From Chryseobacterium wanjuense (GTDB lineage Bacteria; Bacteroidota; Bacteroidia; Flavobacteriales; Weeksellaceae), in contig NZ_FOIU01000001.1 of the NCBI RefSeq assembly GCF_900111495.1, positions 1,550,001 through 1,614,000 of the forward strand: a stretch of DNA of 64,000 bases. The letters run 5' to 3'. Under the pieces are notes generated by a model, which made no database searches, had not been told where the DNA came from, and saw only the letters and a list, made by a program, of their open reading frames with translations. Positions 35,570 through 44,628 of the stretch are shown piece by piece (within the stretch, counting starts at the first letter, position 1; each line of letters begins with the position of its first letter). Made by a program: the position numbers and the translations under genes.

Positions 35570-36976
35570 TTAGAAAACCCACCATTCGGTTCTTACGCCG
35601 AGATAAGTTCCTATTCTTTTTGAACCTGATTGCTGTAAAAACGGTGAATAAAGCGTATTCATCGCCTGGTCGTTGTATCTGGAAATTTCCGCGATCAGTC
35701 GTATGTGAGGTCTTGCCCAAACACTTCTTTCCGCAGTAGGAACTATGGTTGGCGCCAACACAAACTTCACCATGGAAGCAGGATCCTGGGTTCCGTCTTT
35801 TCGCTGTGCGTAGTGCAGCTCCGAAAGAATATGGAACCAGTTATTGAAATAGTAAGTTGCTCTTACTCCTGTATTAAACTCAGATTTTTTATTAAAAATT
35901 TCTCTTTTATAATAATCAATGGCTTTGTTGTCGCTGTCTGCGCCGCCTTTACTTTGGGTATACACTGCATATCCGTTCAGAGACCATCTGTCTGAAAGAT
36001 TTAATAAAAAATGTTCGACAGCTGTGAGTGAATATGCTCCTTTATATGTTCTCGTAACTTCATTCGGGGCACCGTACGTTCTCCAGGTCTGGGTATTTCC
36101 TCCATCTCCTCCGTTGGCAATTCCAGCTCCGTATCGCAGTGAAATCTGATTAAATGAACCCGGAAGTCTGGTTTTTAAATTTGAATTTAATTTCGCTCCC
36201 AAGACCCAACCGTAATCTGAAGGATAATTTTCGACAGAATGCTTTCCGGATTTATCAACAGCGTGGAATTCTGCCAGTAATTTTACTTTATGATCATTAT
36301 TTTTAAAAGGAATTGTCTGCTCCAAAACAAAAACTTCCCGCTGTCTGTAGATCAGATGTTTTCCTCCACTGATAATATTGGTGTAGGAATACGGCGTTGA
36401 ATTGCTTGCTGCAGTATCAATCGCAGCCGGGAAAAACATGGAAAATCTTGTGTTTTTATGTCGAACTCCCCACCCCGTCGCCGAATGATCATCAAAGTAA
36501 AAATAATCTGCAATATGCACGTCATCAAATCTCAGCCATCGCGAACCTGCCCAGACATCCCAGTCACTTCCCATGATATTTCTAGCTTCAACAAATGCTT
36601 CCGGTAATGCCACGATCATTCCCTGATTGGATTTTGTATCTACATTTCCCAAAAAAGTTCCTCCCGAGTAAAAGCTCAATCTCGCCTGCATATCGATTTT
36701 TGTTTTTTTGGCACTGTCGCCAACAACCGGTGTAAAATGAAACGCCGGCAAAAAATCCACATAATCTCCCTGATCCATCCTTCCTCCCAAAGATCCCTGA
36801 TTGGCAAGGTTCAATTGCCTACCTGTTCTTCCATCTGCGTTTGGAGAATATCCTGCCCCGATTCTTCCCGTTGTCCCGAATGAAAACTTCTTATTGGTAA
36901 TGATAATCTGGGCATATCCTCTCTGGCTGAGAATCAATATCATCAAAAAACAGCCTTTTAAAATTTGATTTTTCAT
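35570..36976 (-). CDS. LamB-like carbohydrate porin
   Basis: The 468-residue protein has a signal peptide ending 'RGYAQ' and ends in an aromatic residue (TEWWVF), typical for outer-membrane beta barrels. The region 'DVWAGSRWLRFDDVHIADYFYF' matches the maltoporin block '[20 protein letters not shown]' closely. It therefore probably forms a sugar-selective trimeric channel. It lies four bases after the MFS permease gene, so outer- and inner-membrane transport are encoded together. In Bacteroidota a LamB-type porin in place of SusCD is less common. Confidence 0.82.
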   Translation of the reverse strand: MKNQILKGCFLMILILSQRGYAQIIITNKKFSFGTTGRIGAGYSPNADGRTGRQLNLANQGSLGGRMDQGDYVDFLPAFHFTPVVGDSAKKTKIDMQARLSFYSGGTFLGNVDTKSNQGMIVALPEAFVEARNIMGSDWDVWAGSRWLRFDDVHIADYFYFDDHSATGWGVRHKNTRFSMFFPAAIDTAASNSTPYSYTNIISGGKHLIYRQREVFVLEQTIPFKNNDHKVKLLAEFHAVDKSGKHSVENYPSDYGWVLGAKLNSNLKTRLPGSFNQISLRYGAGIANGGDGGNTQTWRTYGAPNEVTRTYKGAYSLTAVEHFLLNLSDRWSLNGYAVYTQSKGGADSDNKAIDYYKREIFNKKSEFNTGVRATYYFNNWFHILSELHYAQRKDGTQDPASMVKFVLAPTIVPTAERSVWARPHIRLIAEISRYNDQAMNTLYSPFLQQSGSKRIGTYLGVRTEWWVF

Positions 36977-36980
36977 TGTT

Positions 36981-38228
36981 TTACTTTAAAGTTTTTGGTT
37001 TGTAAAGTTTTAAAGCAAACAAAACAATAATCACATAACAGATGATCGGCAATAAGTAAGCATGGGCAACATCCGTTTCTGCAATTTTTCCCATAATCGG
37101 AGTGAAGAATGCCCCGCCAAACATAGCCATTACCAGAAAAGAAGATGCCTGCTGAACTTTTCCTCCTAATTTTTTTAAGCCTAAACTGAAAATCGTAGGA
37201 TACATTACACTTAAAAATAAATTAAGCATAATTAAACTGACAAAAGAAACCCAACCGAAACTTTGAGAAATAATTAAACAAAGAACAATATTACAAGCCG
37301 TAAAAATGGCTAAAACCTTATTCGGAGCGATATATCTCATTAAAAATGTTCCGATAAATCTCCCTACCATCATCATCGCCATACTCAGTGAAAAATAATA
37401 GGAAGCCTGAGTTTCCTGAAGGTGCATTTTTTCAACACCATAATTGATGAAAAACGCCCAGGTTCCGCCCTGCGCCGCAATATTAAAGAACTGGGCGACA
37501 ACAGCGAAAACAAAATGTCTCTGCTTCCAAAGCGGTGCAGCAGCATCTACCTGATCTGCGTGATGGTCCTCTCCTGTTGCATGCTCAAGGATTTCCATTT
37601 CTTCAGTGTGAGGATCTTTCAAATCAGGAACTTTAATGAAAGAAAAAATAATGGCCAGAACAAGAACCACAATCCCGATCCAGGTATAAAGGCTTTTAAC
37701 CGAATCCAAAGAATTGTCTTCTCCAGCTCCTCCAAAAATGAAGAAACCACCCAGCAAAGGTCCTACAATGGCTCCCAAACCGTTGAAAGACTGGGCAAAA
37801 TTCACCCTCTGATCGCTCGTTCTTTCGTCTCCCAAAGAAGCCAAGAAAGGATGCGCTACCGTTTCCAAAGTCGCCATTCCTAAAGCCAGAATGAAAAGTG
37901 CAAACCTGAAAAAATCAAAAGAAGCCATATTGGAAGCCGGAACGAAGAGAAAACATCCCCCCGCAAATAAGGTTAGTCCTAAGATAACTCCCATTTTATA
38001 CCCAAACTTTTTCATAAAAAGTCCTGCAGGAATTCCCATCAAAGCATACGCTCCGAAAATGGAAAGCTGTACCAATCCCGATTTCGATTTCGAAATGTGA
38101 AGGACATTCTGAAAATGCTTATTCAGAACATCTCCCATCGTAAGTGCTATTGCCCAGAAAAAGAACAGGGAAATAACAAAAGCCAGTACAACTAGGTACT
38201 TTTTTTCTGTAAACTTAGCTGATTTCAT
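36981..38228 (-). CDS. MFS sugar permease (FucP / glucose-galactose type)
   Basis: The 415-residue protein has twelve membrane helices. 'ALTMGDVLNKHFQNVLHISKSKSG' near the N-terminus and 'GAYALMGIPAGLFMKKFGYKMG' are typical of the FHS (fucose/glucose-galactose:H+ symporter) branch. A charged central loop ('EILEHATGEDHHADQ') separates the halves. It imports a monosaccharide across the inner membrane. It lies between the kinase gene (40 bases) and the porin gene (4 bases). Confidence 0.87.
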   Translation of the reverse strand: MKSAKFTEKKYLVVLAFVISLFFFWAIALTMGDVLNKHFQNVLHISKSKSGLVQLSIFGAYALMGIPAGLFMKKFGYKMGVILGLTLFAGGCFLFVPASNMASFDFFRFALFILALGMATLETVAHPFLASLGDERTSDQRVNFAQSFNGLGAIVGPLLGGFFIFGGAGEDNSLDSVKSLYTWIGIVVLVLAIIFSFIKVPDLKDPHTEEMEILEHATGEDHHADQVDAAAPLWKQRHFVFAVVAQFFNIAAQGGTWAFFINYGVEKMHLQETQASYYFSLSMAMMMVGRFIGTFLMRYIAPNKVLAIFTACNIVLCLIISQSFGWVSFVSLIMLNLFLSVMYPTIFSLGLKKLGGKVQQASSFLVMAMFGGAFFTPIMGKIAETDVAHAYLLPIICYVIIVLFALKLYKPKTLK

Positions 38229-38268
38229 ACCGTGTTTTTACAAATTAAGTGTTAGTGAAATATTTTAA

Positions 38269-39171
38269 TTAAATGCTATTTTGAATCCTGAAATTCTCAA
38301 ATTCCGAGTATGCATAATCCGGACAAGCTCCTGATTTTGAAGTAATAAAAGCGCCCAAAGAAATGGCCTGATTCATAATTTCTTCAGGACTTTCCCCCTG
38401 AATTCTTTTCGAAATAAAACCGGACAGAAAAGCATCGCCACTTCCTACTGTATCCGCAATGGTAATAGGAACCGCCGGAAATCCGTAATTTTTGTTGCCT
38501 ACAAAATATCTTGCTCCTTTACTTCCTTTGGTGAGAATAATTTCATTGATATTAAAATGATTTTGAATAAAAACCACACTTTCATCTTCGCTTTTATATT
38601 CTTCGCTTAAAAAAAGCATGATCTGCCGCAGTTCGGCTTTGTTCATTTTAACGATATCTGCTTTGTGCAAGAGTGTTTTAATCAATTCTACATCAATAAA
38701 AGGCGGTCTAAAATTCACATCAAAAATTTTCAATTTTGCGTGATCCAATAGTTGCAGAAGTGTTTGTCTGGTCTTTTCATTCCTTGCAGAAAGGCTTCCA
38801 AAAATAAAAGCATCAGCGTTGGAAACCAGTTCGATATGTTCCGGCTGCAGTTCGATATAATCCCAAGCGACATGGTTGATGATTTCATAGGTTGCTTCAT
38901 TATGCTCATCAATTTTAGCAATAACAGTACTCGTAGGATTTTCGTTATCGATTTGGATGAACTCAGTCGTGATTCCCCAGCCTTGAATTTGTTCAATCAA
39001 TTTTTGGCCCAACTCATCACTTCCGATTCTGCTTAGCATTTTTACATCAATACCCATTTTGTGGATATTATAAGCTGCATTAAATGGTGCACCTCCCGCT
39101 CTCGAGCCTTCAGGAAAGATATCCCAAAGAACTTCACCAAAACAAACGACGTATTTTTTATTATTTATCAT
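38269..39171 (-). CDS. PfkB family sugar kinase (fructokinase-like)
   Basis: The 300-residue ribokinase-fold enzyme has the N-terminal 'AGGAPFNAAYNIHKMG' and the C-terminal catalytic 'DTVGSGDAFLSGFISKR' (anion hole and catalytic Asp). 'VVCFGEVLWDIFPEG' resembles fructokinases. It phosphorylates the sugar imported by the neighbouring permease, probably fructose. A perfect TTAAACGTTTAA palindrome sits five bases upstream of its ATG, so the LacI repressor probably controls this start directly. Confidence 0.88.
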   Translation of the reverse strand: MINNKKYVVCFGEVLWDIFPEGSRAGGAPFNAAYNIHKMGIDVKMLSRIGSDELGQKLIEQIQGWGITTEFIQIDNENPTSTVIAKIDEHNEATYEIINHVAWDYIELQPEHIELVSNADAFIFGSLSARNEKTRQTLLQLLDHAKLKIFDVNFRPPFIDVELIKTLLHKADIVKMNKAELRQIMLFLSEEYKSEDESVVFIQNHFNINEIILTKGSKGARYFVGNKNYGFPAVPITIADTVGSGDAFLSGFISKRIQGESPEEIMNQAISLGAFITSKSGACPDYAYSEFENFRIQNSI

Positions 39172-39175
39172 TAGG

Positions 39176-39187
39176 TTAAACGTTTAA
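39176..39187. promoter_or_regulatory. LacI-family operator upstream of the sugar kinase
   Basis: TTAAACGTTTAA is a perfect 12-base palindrome with the central CpG typical of LacI-family operators. It lies in the 33-base gap between lacI and the kinase gene. Confidence 0.7.
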
Positions 39188-39204
39188 TTAAATATTCAAA
39201 ATTT

Positions 39205-40203
39205 TTATTTCACGGAATTTCGTCCCATATATTTTGCATGGAAAATTACCCTCTTTCCGTTTGGAGTATAATTATTTATCTGACTGTCAAGAAGTTTTAC
39301 TGATTCTTTCGCCATATCAATCAAAGGTTGTTGTACAAAATCTATATCGGTAGGAAAAAGATGATAGGCTTCTGTTTCATCAAATGCAATCACCGAAACA
39401 TCTTCCGGAACTCGGATATTATTGTCATTCAGATAGCGTAAACCTGCGATTCCCAACTTGTTACTAGAAAAATAGATCGCTGTTTTTTTATTAAGATTCA
39501 AATTTTCTCTAAGCTTGCTATGAACTTCTTCCGTGATATTATGAATTCCGATTAAAATTCTTTTTGATTTAATCTTTGAAGCAGAAATTCTTTTATCAAA
39601 ACCATCCTGTCTGTCAAGCAAATGTGGCAATTTCGTATCATATCCAACGTAAATGATTTCATCAAAATTTTTCTCGACCAATTGATCGCAAATATACTCG
39701 GAAATCTCTGAATTATTGATCATTACGCCAGGAAGACTTACATTTTTCAGGTAACGATCGATCGTTACAATTGGATATTCTTCACCGATTAATTTATTGA
39801 TTGCATCATCAGAATCTACCACCGGTGCGATGATCATTCCGTCAACTTGCTGTTCAGAAAATAGTTCGGTTAGTTTTCTAAATTTTTCCGGGTTCTCGTC
39901 TGAACTTCCGATCAAAAGCGTATAACCAAGCTTCATGGCCTGATCTTCAATATTCCGTGCAATGTTTGAGTAAAAGTCATTTGAAATATCCGCTACGATA
40001 AGTCCGATCAATTTGCTTTTGCTCATTTTCAAGCTTTTCGCAATTTTATTTGGAGTATAATTGATTGATTTTGCTACATCATGAATTTTTTTCTTAGTAG
40101 CTTCACTTATTCTGCTTCCTTCCTTTTTGTTTAAAACATAGGAAACCGTTGCCACGGAAACTTCGGCAATTCTAGCTATGTCTTTGATGGAAGCTCTTTT
40201 CAT
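39205..40203 (-). CDS. LacI family transcriptional repressor
   Basis: The N-terminal HTH 'SIKDIARIAEVSVATVSYVLN' and hinge helix ('NKIAKSLKMSKSKLIGLIV') are followed by a periplasmic-binding-protein-like sensor domain ('DISNDFYSNIARNIEDQAMKLGY'). The 332-residue length is typical. It is the first gene of the sugar locus. Two near-identical TAAACGTTTA palindromes, one in its own upstream region and one before the kinase, imply autoregulation and control of the operon, released by a sugar ligand. Confidence 0.93.
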   Translation of the reverse strand: MKRASIKDIARIAEVSVATVSYVLNKKEGSRISEATKKKIHDVAKSINYTPNKIAKSLKMSKSKLIGLIVADISNDFYSNIARNIEDQAMKLGYTLLIGSSDENPEKFRKLTELFSEQQVDGMIIAPVVDSDDAINKLIGEEYPIVTIDRYLKNVSLPGVMINNSEISEYICDQLVEKNFDEIIYVGYDTKLPHLLDRQDGFDKRISASKIKSKRILIGIHNITEEVHSKLRENLNLNKKTAIYFSSNKLGIAGLRYLNDNNIRVPEDVSVIAFDETEAYHLFPTDIDFVQQPLIDMAKESVKLLDSQINNYTPNGKRVIFHAKYMGRNSVK

Positions 40204-40432
40204 AACGGTACTAACTTACAACCGCAAATTATCTCATAAAAAATATAAAAAACAATAGGCTTATTTTTTTGGCTGTTTCAAAAATAATTGTATTTTCGCG
40301 CCTTTTTGAAAAACGAAAATCGAACAAATTAAAACACTGTAAATTAAATAGTTAATTGAAAAATTGTAATTTATATTAATCTAATATTAATTCAATATTA
40401 ACAGAATTATATTAATTTAGGACAAATTTTGG

Positions 40433-40444
40433 TTAAACGTTTAT
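40433..40444. promoter_or_regulatory. LacI-family operator upstream of lacI
   Basis: TTAAACGTTTAT contains the perfect 10-base palindrome TAAACGTTTA (40434-40443), the same as at 39176-39187. It is 230 bases from lacI and 104 from the Crp-like gene, so it could act on either. Confidence 0.65.
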
Positions 40445-40520
40445 CTCAATTAAATTAAAGAAATCTGAAATAATTATAAAATTAATAGCAATATTCTTTT
40501 ATTAAAAATTAAAAAACTGA

Positions 40521-40528
40521 TAATTTTG
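40521..40528 (+). promoter_or_regulatory. -7 box of the Crp-like gene
   Basis: TAATTTTG, a consensus match, ends 19 bases before the ATG at 40548. Confidence 0.55.
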
Positions 40529-40547
40529 AAATACTCAATAGATCTTT

Positions 40548-41111
40548 ATGACCATCAACGATATTCTTAATAATATTCATCCCCTACCCGAAAGCTCGGC
40601 AAATAAGCTTAAAAAATATATCACAGAAGTTTCATATCCGAAAAATTTCTGCCTGATGGAAGCTCATAAAATTGTGCCTTATATTTACTTTATAAAAAGA
40701 GGAATTGTCCGTGCTTATGCTACTACAGAAGATAAAGACATTACTTTTTGGTTTGGAAAAGAAGGCGAAACAATCGTTTCCATGAAAAGCTATGTGGAGG
40801 ATAAACCCGGTTACGAAAATATCGAACTTCTCGAAGATTGCGAATTATATAAACTGGAAACAGAAAATTTAAGAAAATTATTCAATGAAGATATTCACAT
40901 TGCCAATTGGGGACGGAAGTTTGCAGAAAGAGAATTGGTAAAAACTGAGGAACTGATTATTTCAAGGCAGTTCAAGCCTGCTTTGGAACGTTATAAAGAT
41001 TTGATGAGAGATAAGGCAGATCTCATCAAACGTGTCCAGTTGGGACATATCGCTTCTTATCTGGGCATTTCTCAGGTGAGTCTGAGTAGGATTCGGGCGG
41101 AGATTAAGTGA
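40548..41111 (+). CDS. Crp/Fnr family transcriptional regulator
   Basis: The 187-residue protein has a cNMP-binding-like domain ('YIYFIKRGIVRAYATTEDKD', 'FGKEGETIVSMKSYV') and a C-terminal HTH ('RVQLGHIASYLGISQVSLSRIRAEI'). The pattern is that of the flavobacterial Crp-like group that ends directly after the HTH. The ligand is unknown. It is divergent from the sugar locus and followed by the SMR exporter gene, possible targets by position only. Confidence 0.85.
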   Translation: MTINDILNNIHPLPESSANKLKKYITEVSYPKNFCLMEAHKIVPYIYFIKRGIVRAYATTEDKDITFWFGKEGETIVSMKSYVEDKPGYENIELLEDCELYKLETENLRKLFNEDIHIANWGRKFAERELVKTEELIISRQFKPALERYKDLMRDKADLIKRVQLGHIASYLGISQVSLSRIRAEIK

Positions 41112-41219
41112 ATTTGTGTTGAAGAGTTGGAGGGTTTGAGTGTTCTATGTATTTTTTAACAATTGTAAAATTTTAATTCCTTTTAAATCCTCAACTTTGT
41201 GGCAGAAAAATAAGTAATT

Positions 41220-41549
41220 ATGAATTGGATTATTTTAATTGTTGCCGGATTATTTGAAGTCGCATTTGCCTCTTGCCTGGGAAAAGTAAAGGAAACATCG
41301 GGAACAACCATGTATTTTTGGTTCGCCGGATTTTTAATCTCCCTTACTATCAGTATGCTTCTGCTGATAAAAGCCACTCAAACTTTACCTATAGGAACCG
41401 CTTATGCAGTTTGGACCGGGATCGGCGCTGTCGGAACTGTTTTGATGGGAATTTTCTTCTTTAAAGATCCGGTAAGTTTTTGGAGAATTTTCTTTATTGT
41501 TACTTTAATTGGTTCTGTGGTTGGGCTAAAAGCGGTTTCTTCACATTGA
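41220..41549 (+). CDS. SMR family exporter, SugE/Gdx type
   Basis: The 109-residue protein has four membrane helices, the essential glutamate E13 ('AGLFEVAFA') and 'PIGTAYAVWTGIGAVGTVLMGI', the sequence typical of SugE/Gdx members rather than EmrE. Gdx proteins export guanidinium in exchange for protons. The specificity here is inferred from this motif. It appears as a single gene, so it would work as an antiparallel homodimer. I see no guanidine riboswitch fold in the 108-base upstream region. Confidence 0.85.
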   Translation: MNWIILIVAGLFEVAFASCLGKVKETSGTTMYFWFAGFLISLTISMLLLIKATQTLPIGTAYAVWTGIGAVGTVLMGIFFFKDPVSFWRIFFIVTLIGSVVGLKAVSSH

Positions 41550-41646
41550 TATTTAAACATAAATAGCACTAATTTTTCACAAAGCTGAAAGATTAATAAT
41601 ATTTCCATTAAGGAGTTGTTTTTCATAATATTATAAATTTATTTCA

Positions 41647-41654
41647 TACTTTTG
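41647..41654 (+). promoter_or_regulatory. -7 box of the T9SS cargo gene
   Basis: TACTTTTG, a TAnnTTTG match, ends 16 bases before the ATG at 41671. Confidence 0.5.
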
Positions 41655-41670
41655 ATTAAACTTATTAACC

Positions 41671-42378
41671 ATGAAAAAAGCTTTACTTCTCTTATTCACA
41701 AGCAGCATCTTGTGGGCACAAAATATTCCTGAACTATTCAATACCAATTGGTATATTTCACAGATGGTTATCGGAGGACAGACTACCATTACGCCGGTTA
41801 TGGATTTTACTGTTCAGCCTTCAACTTTTGCAGTTGTTTCCGGAAACAATGTTTTTACTTCAAAATATTTTAATGTTTCAGGAATTGGGATTACATTTTC
41901 AACGATTGACGATACTTTTATGAAAAGTAATTCCGGAAGCTGTACGATTGCCGATTACTCGGGAACTAACATGACGGCCGTACAAGGCTATGACCAGAAG
42001 AATTGCGATTTTTACGGTCTGCCATCTATAGGAAATGCTTTCAGTTATGAAATTGTACCCAACGGTTCGGGTAAAACATTAATTGTAACAAACATTTCCA
42101 ACGGGAATAAAATTTATTATAACAGCTTTATATTAAGGACAAAAGAAAATGAAACAAAGAGTGCTTTTTCGGTTTTTCCTAATCCTGTAAAAGAAAGTTT
42201 AACCATTGATAATCTAGGAAACGGGCTGTCTGTAAAGGTTTTCAATATGCTTGGGCAATTGATGTATGAAGGAAAAACAACCGATAGAAAAATTAAAATT
42301 GATGCTCAGAAGTTTTCAACGGGCGAGTATATTTTAACGATTCAAAATCACAAGTCGTATAAATTTATTAAAGAATAA
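41671..42378 (+). CDS. Secreted protein with T9SS type A sorting domain
   Basis: A signal peptide (MKKALLLLFTSSILWAQ) and a C-terminal T9SS sorting tail of about 75 residues ('FSVFPNPVKESLTI', 'VKVFNMLGQLMYEG', 'STGEYILTI') bracket a ~140-residue central part. The centre has no family I recognise; 'LFNTNWYISQMVIGGQT' at its start resembles lipocalin-like small beta proteins often fused to such tails. The protein is probably exported across the outer membrane and attached to the surface or released. The gene is single, between promoter and terminator. Confidence 0.85.
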   Translation: MKKALLLLFTSSILWAQNIPELFNTNWYISQMVIGGQTTITPVMDFTVQPSTFAVVSGNNVFTSKYFNVSGIGITFSTIDDTFMKSNSGSCTIADYSGTNMTAVQGYDQKNCDFYGLPSIGNAFSYEIVPNGSGKTLIVTNISNGNKIYYNSFILRTKENETKSAFSVFPNPVKESLTIDNLGNGLSVKVFNMLGQLMYEGKTTDRKIKIDAQKFSTGEYILTIQNHKSYKFIKE

Positions 42379-42406
42379 TTTAATTTTTTAATTCAAATAA
42401 AAACAA

Positions 42407-42436
42407 AAAACCGTCTCCACTATTGAAGACGGTTTT
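42407..42436. terminator. Bidirectional terminator
   Basis: AAAACCGTCT (42407-42416) and AGACGGTTTT (42427-42436) form a perfect 10-bp stem between convergent genes ending at 42378 and 42438. Confidence 0.85.
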
Positions 42437-42437
42437 A

Positions 42438-43205
42438 TTATTTTTTATAGACTACAGGCAGAATTTCATTTTTTCTCAGCCCATATTTTTTGATTTCTTC
42501 CTCCGTGAAATTTTGAGAATAAAAATTAGGTTCTGTTTCAAAACCGGCTTTTCTCAACCGATCAAAATAATCCATCCCGTACCAGCGAACGTGATCGTAT
42601 TGTCCGAAATGTTTCTGACGCTCTTTTGGATCTTTAATTGTGAAATCTTCGTAGGTTTTTTCCAGAGAATTTTTCATCGGAACCTGCAAAATTCCCCATC
42701 CTCCGGGTTTTAAAACCCTGTATAATTCACTTATTGCCTTCGCATCGTCTTCGATATGTTCCAAGACATGATTGCAGAAAATAATATCAAAACTTTCATC
42801 GGCAAACGGAAGATCCAGAATATCCGCTTTCACGTCTACAATCGGGGAAAAAAGGTCGGCTGAAATATAATCCAGATTCCTCATTTTTTTGAATTTTCTT
42901 AAAAATTCCTGCTCGGGAGCGATGTGCAGAACTTTATAATTTTTAATAAAAAAATCAGTCTCATTCTGAAGATACAGCCACATCTGACGGTGTCTTTCCA
43001 GGCTTAATGTTCCGGGAGACAATGCATTTTCGCGCTGATTTCCGTAGCCGTAGGGAAGAAATTTCCGGTAAGACCTTCCGTCAATCGGGTCGAAAAACTG
43101 ATCTCCTTTAAAGAATTTATAAATAAGCGGCCGCGCCCAGATACTCATCTTGATAAGCATCGGACGTGGAATTTTATTTAATAAGAGTTTAGTGACTTTT
43201 TTCAT
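42438..43205 (-). CDS. Class I SAM-dependent methyltransferase
   Basis: The 255-residue protein has a weakly conserved SAM site ('YKVLHIAPEQEF', 'DYISADLF', 'ADILDLPFADESFDIIFCNHVLEHI') and the later block 'LYRVLKPGGWGILQVP'. It is of the methyltransferase-11 type; the substrate is unknown. The start overlaps the map stop (TAATG), so it is coupled to map. Many flavobacteria seem to have this pair, but I could not check. Confidence 0.85.
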   Translation of the reverse strand: MKKVTKLLLNKIPRPMLIKMSIWARPLIYKFFKGDQFFDPIDGRSYRKFLPYGYGNQRENALSPGTLSLERHRQMWLYLQNETDFFIKNYKVLHIAPEQEFLRKFKKMRNLDYISADLFSPIVDVKADILDLPFADESFDIIFCNHVLEHIEDDAKAISELYRVLKPGGWGILQVPMKNSLEKTYEDFTIKDPKERQKHFGQYDHVRWYGMDYFDRLRKAGFETEPNFYSQNFTEEEIKKYGLRKNEILPVVYKK

Positions 43206-44014
43206 TAAAAATCCAATTGGAAAGCCTTTTCTTCGTCGCTCTCGATTCCCAAAGCATCATAAATATACTGGAATGTAGAAAGCAGCACCGGTTTTCCGTT
43301 GATCACCGCTACATCATGTTCGAAATGTGCAGAAGGTTGATTATCAAGGGTTGTCACCGTCCAGCCATCATTGTGGAACTTCACTTTTTCCGTTCCCAGA
43401 TTGATCATCGGCTCGATGGCGATGGCTAACCCGTCTTTGATCACTTTTCCACTGCCCTGTCTTCCGTAATTCGGAACCTGAGGATCTTCATGCATTTTTC
43501 TTCCCAAACCATGTCCTACAAGCTCTTTTACCACTCCATATCCTTCTTTTTCACAGTGTCTCTGAATAGCATAAGAAATATCCCCGATTCTTTTTCCTCT
43601 GATGCACTGCTCAATCCCTTTGTATAAAGATTCTTTAGCAACTTTCAAAAGTTTTTTTGTTTCAGGATTTACTTCTCCGATTTCAAAAGTATAGGCGTGA
43701 TCGCCCACAAAACCATTCAAAATAACGCCGCAATCTACAGAAAGTACATCACCTTCTTTGACAACATCATTGTTTGGAAACCCGTGAACAACCTGATCGT
43801 TCGGGGAAATACACAAAGAATACGGAAAACCTCCATATCCTAAAAAAGCAGGTTCGGCACCGTGATCTTTAATAAAATCATGGGCCAATTTATCTAAATG
43901 CAAAGTGGTAATCCCTGGTTTGATTTCTTTTGCCAACATTCCCAATGTTTTTGAAACCAAACGGGCACTTTCCTTCATAAGACGTAACTCGTCAATTGTT
44001 TTTAATTGAATCAT
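43205..44014 (-). CDS. map: Methionine aminopeptidase type I
   Basis: The enzyme removes the initiator methionine from new proteins. It has 269 residues. Metal ligands are visible in 'SVDCGVILNGFVGDHAYTF' (two Asp), 'GHGLGRKMHEDPQVPN' (His), 'IAIEPMINLG' (Glu) and 'HFEHDVAV' (Glu). No N-terminal zinc-finger extension is present, as usual in bacteria. It is followed by a coupled methyltransferase gene. Confidence 0.96.
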   Translation of the reverse strand: MIQLKTIDELRLMKESARLVSKTLGMLAKEIKPGITTLHLDKLAHDFIKDHGAEPAFLGYGGFPYSLCISPNDQVVHGFPNNDVVKEGDVLSVDCGVILNGFVGDHAYTFEIGEVNPETKKLLKVAKESLYKGIEQCIRGKRIGDISYAIQRHCEKEGYGVVKELVGHGLGRKMHEDPQVPNYGRQGSGKVIKDGLAIAIEPMINLGTEKVKFHNDGWTVTTLDNQPSAHFEHDVAVINGKPVLLSTFQYIYDALGIESDEEKAFQLDF

Positions 44015-44027
44015 TGTTCTAAATTAC

Positions 44028-44100
44028 CAATGTATTAGTGTATTAATGTAACAGTATTAAAGAATTGCTAATTGCTACATTGTTAAATTATTACATTATT
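44028..44100. repeat. Degenerate palindromic intergenic segment upstream of map
   Basis: 'AATGTATTAGTGTATTAATG' near 44034 is partly mirrored by the reverse complement of 'CATTGTTAAATTATTACATT' near 44079. It is very AT-rich and could be a dispersed repeat remnant. Confidence 0.3.
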
Positions 44101-44103
44101 ATT

Positions 44104-44535
44104 CTACCAGAATAATCCTCTTTTCTTTTCTTTTTTAAGTTTTGAATAGGCAAGAACTTCTTTTCCTTCTACACGGAATTCTATCCTTTCCTGAATGATG
44201 TTGTAGATCTCACCCCAACCTGGGAATCCACCAAGATTTCTGTCATCAATAAACCAATCTGCATCGAGCTTTCTTGATTGAGTTTCAGAATCAAAAACTT
44301 CTCCTTCAAAACTTGAGTTTACAGCATAGAATTCGATGCCGTTTTGTTTGCAGAATTCTACTGCCTCGTCCAACGTTTTTCCGTGTCTGTATGTCCAAAG
44401 TATCAGTCTGTATCCTTCACCCTGAAGCCTTCTCAGTGTTTCAAAAGCAAAAATTTTCGGTTTCCCAATTGCCGGATAAGCATCATCTACGATGGTTCCA
44501 TCGAAGTCTACAGCAATTTTTTTATTACTCATCAT
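44104..44535 (-). CDS. BT0820-like HAD-type phosphatase
   Basis: The 143-residue protein begins with HAD motif I 'AVDFDGTIVDDAYP' and has 'LILWTYRHGKTLDEAVEFCKQNGI' and 'DADWFIDDRNLGGFPGWGEIY', which resemble the small HAD family of Bacteroides BT0820. The substrate is unknown. The ATG at 44535 (or the next one at 44532) is chosen because the HAD fold starts there and a -7 box lies at 44557-44564. The longer frame to 44595 would run through the promoter. Confidence 0.8.
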   Translation of the reverse strand: MMSNKKIAVDFDGTIVDDAYPAIGKPKIFAFETLRRLQGEGYRLILWTYRHGKTLDEAVEFCKQNGIEFYAVNSSFEGEVFDSETQSRKLDADWFIDDRNLGGFPGWGEIYNIIQERIEFRVEGKEVLAYSKLKKEKKRGLFW

Positions 44536-44556
44536 TTCGAATATATTTTTGAAGTG

Positions 44557-44564
44557 CAAAGATA
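44557..44564 (-). promoter_or_regulatory. -7 box of the HAD phosphatase gene
   Basis: The minus strand reads TATCTTTG, 21 bases before the ATG at 44535. Confidence 0.55.
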
Positions 44565-44628
44565 CAAATAAAAAGAGTGCCAAAATACTCGGCACTCCTT
44601 AGTTTTATAATTTAATGATAATATGGAA

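Larger units (their letters stand above)
40204..40547. other. Divergent intergenic region between lacI and a Crp-like gene
   Basis: These 344 AT-rich bases hold a minus-strand TATTTTTG box at 40279-40286 (candidate lacI promoter), the operator at 40433-40444 and the Crp-like gene promoter at 40521-40528. No further gene is seen. Confidence 0.55.

Noticed and set aside
37422..37883. 153-residue open frame antisense to the MFS permease
   Set aside because: It is a shadow of a well-supported membrane-protein gene. Its composition is Arg/Ser/Cys-rich without domain features.
41112..41219. Possible guanidine riboswitch before the SugE/Gdx-type exporter
   Set aside because: Only 108 bases are available and I could not see the paired stems or conserved ACG/GG loops of the ykkC motif. 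A covariance-model search would decide.
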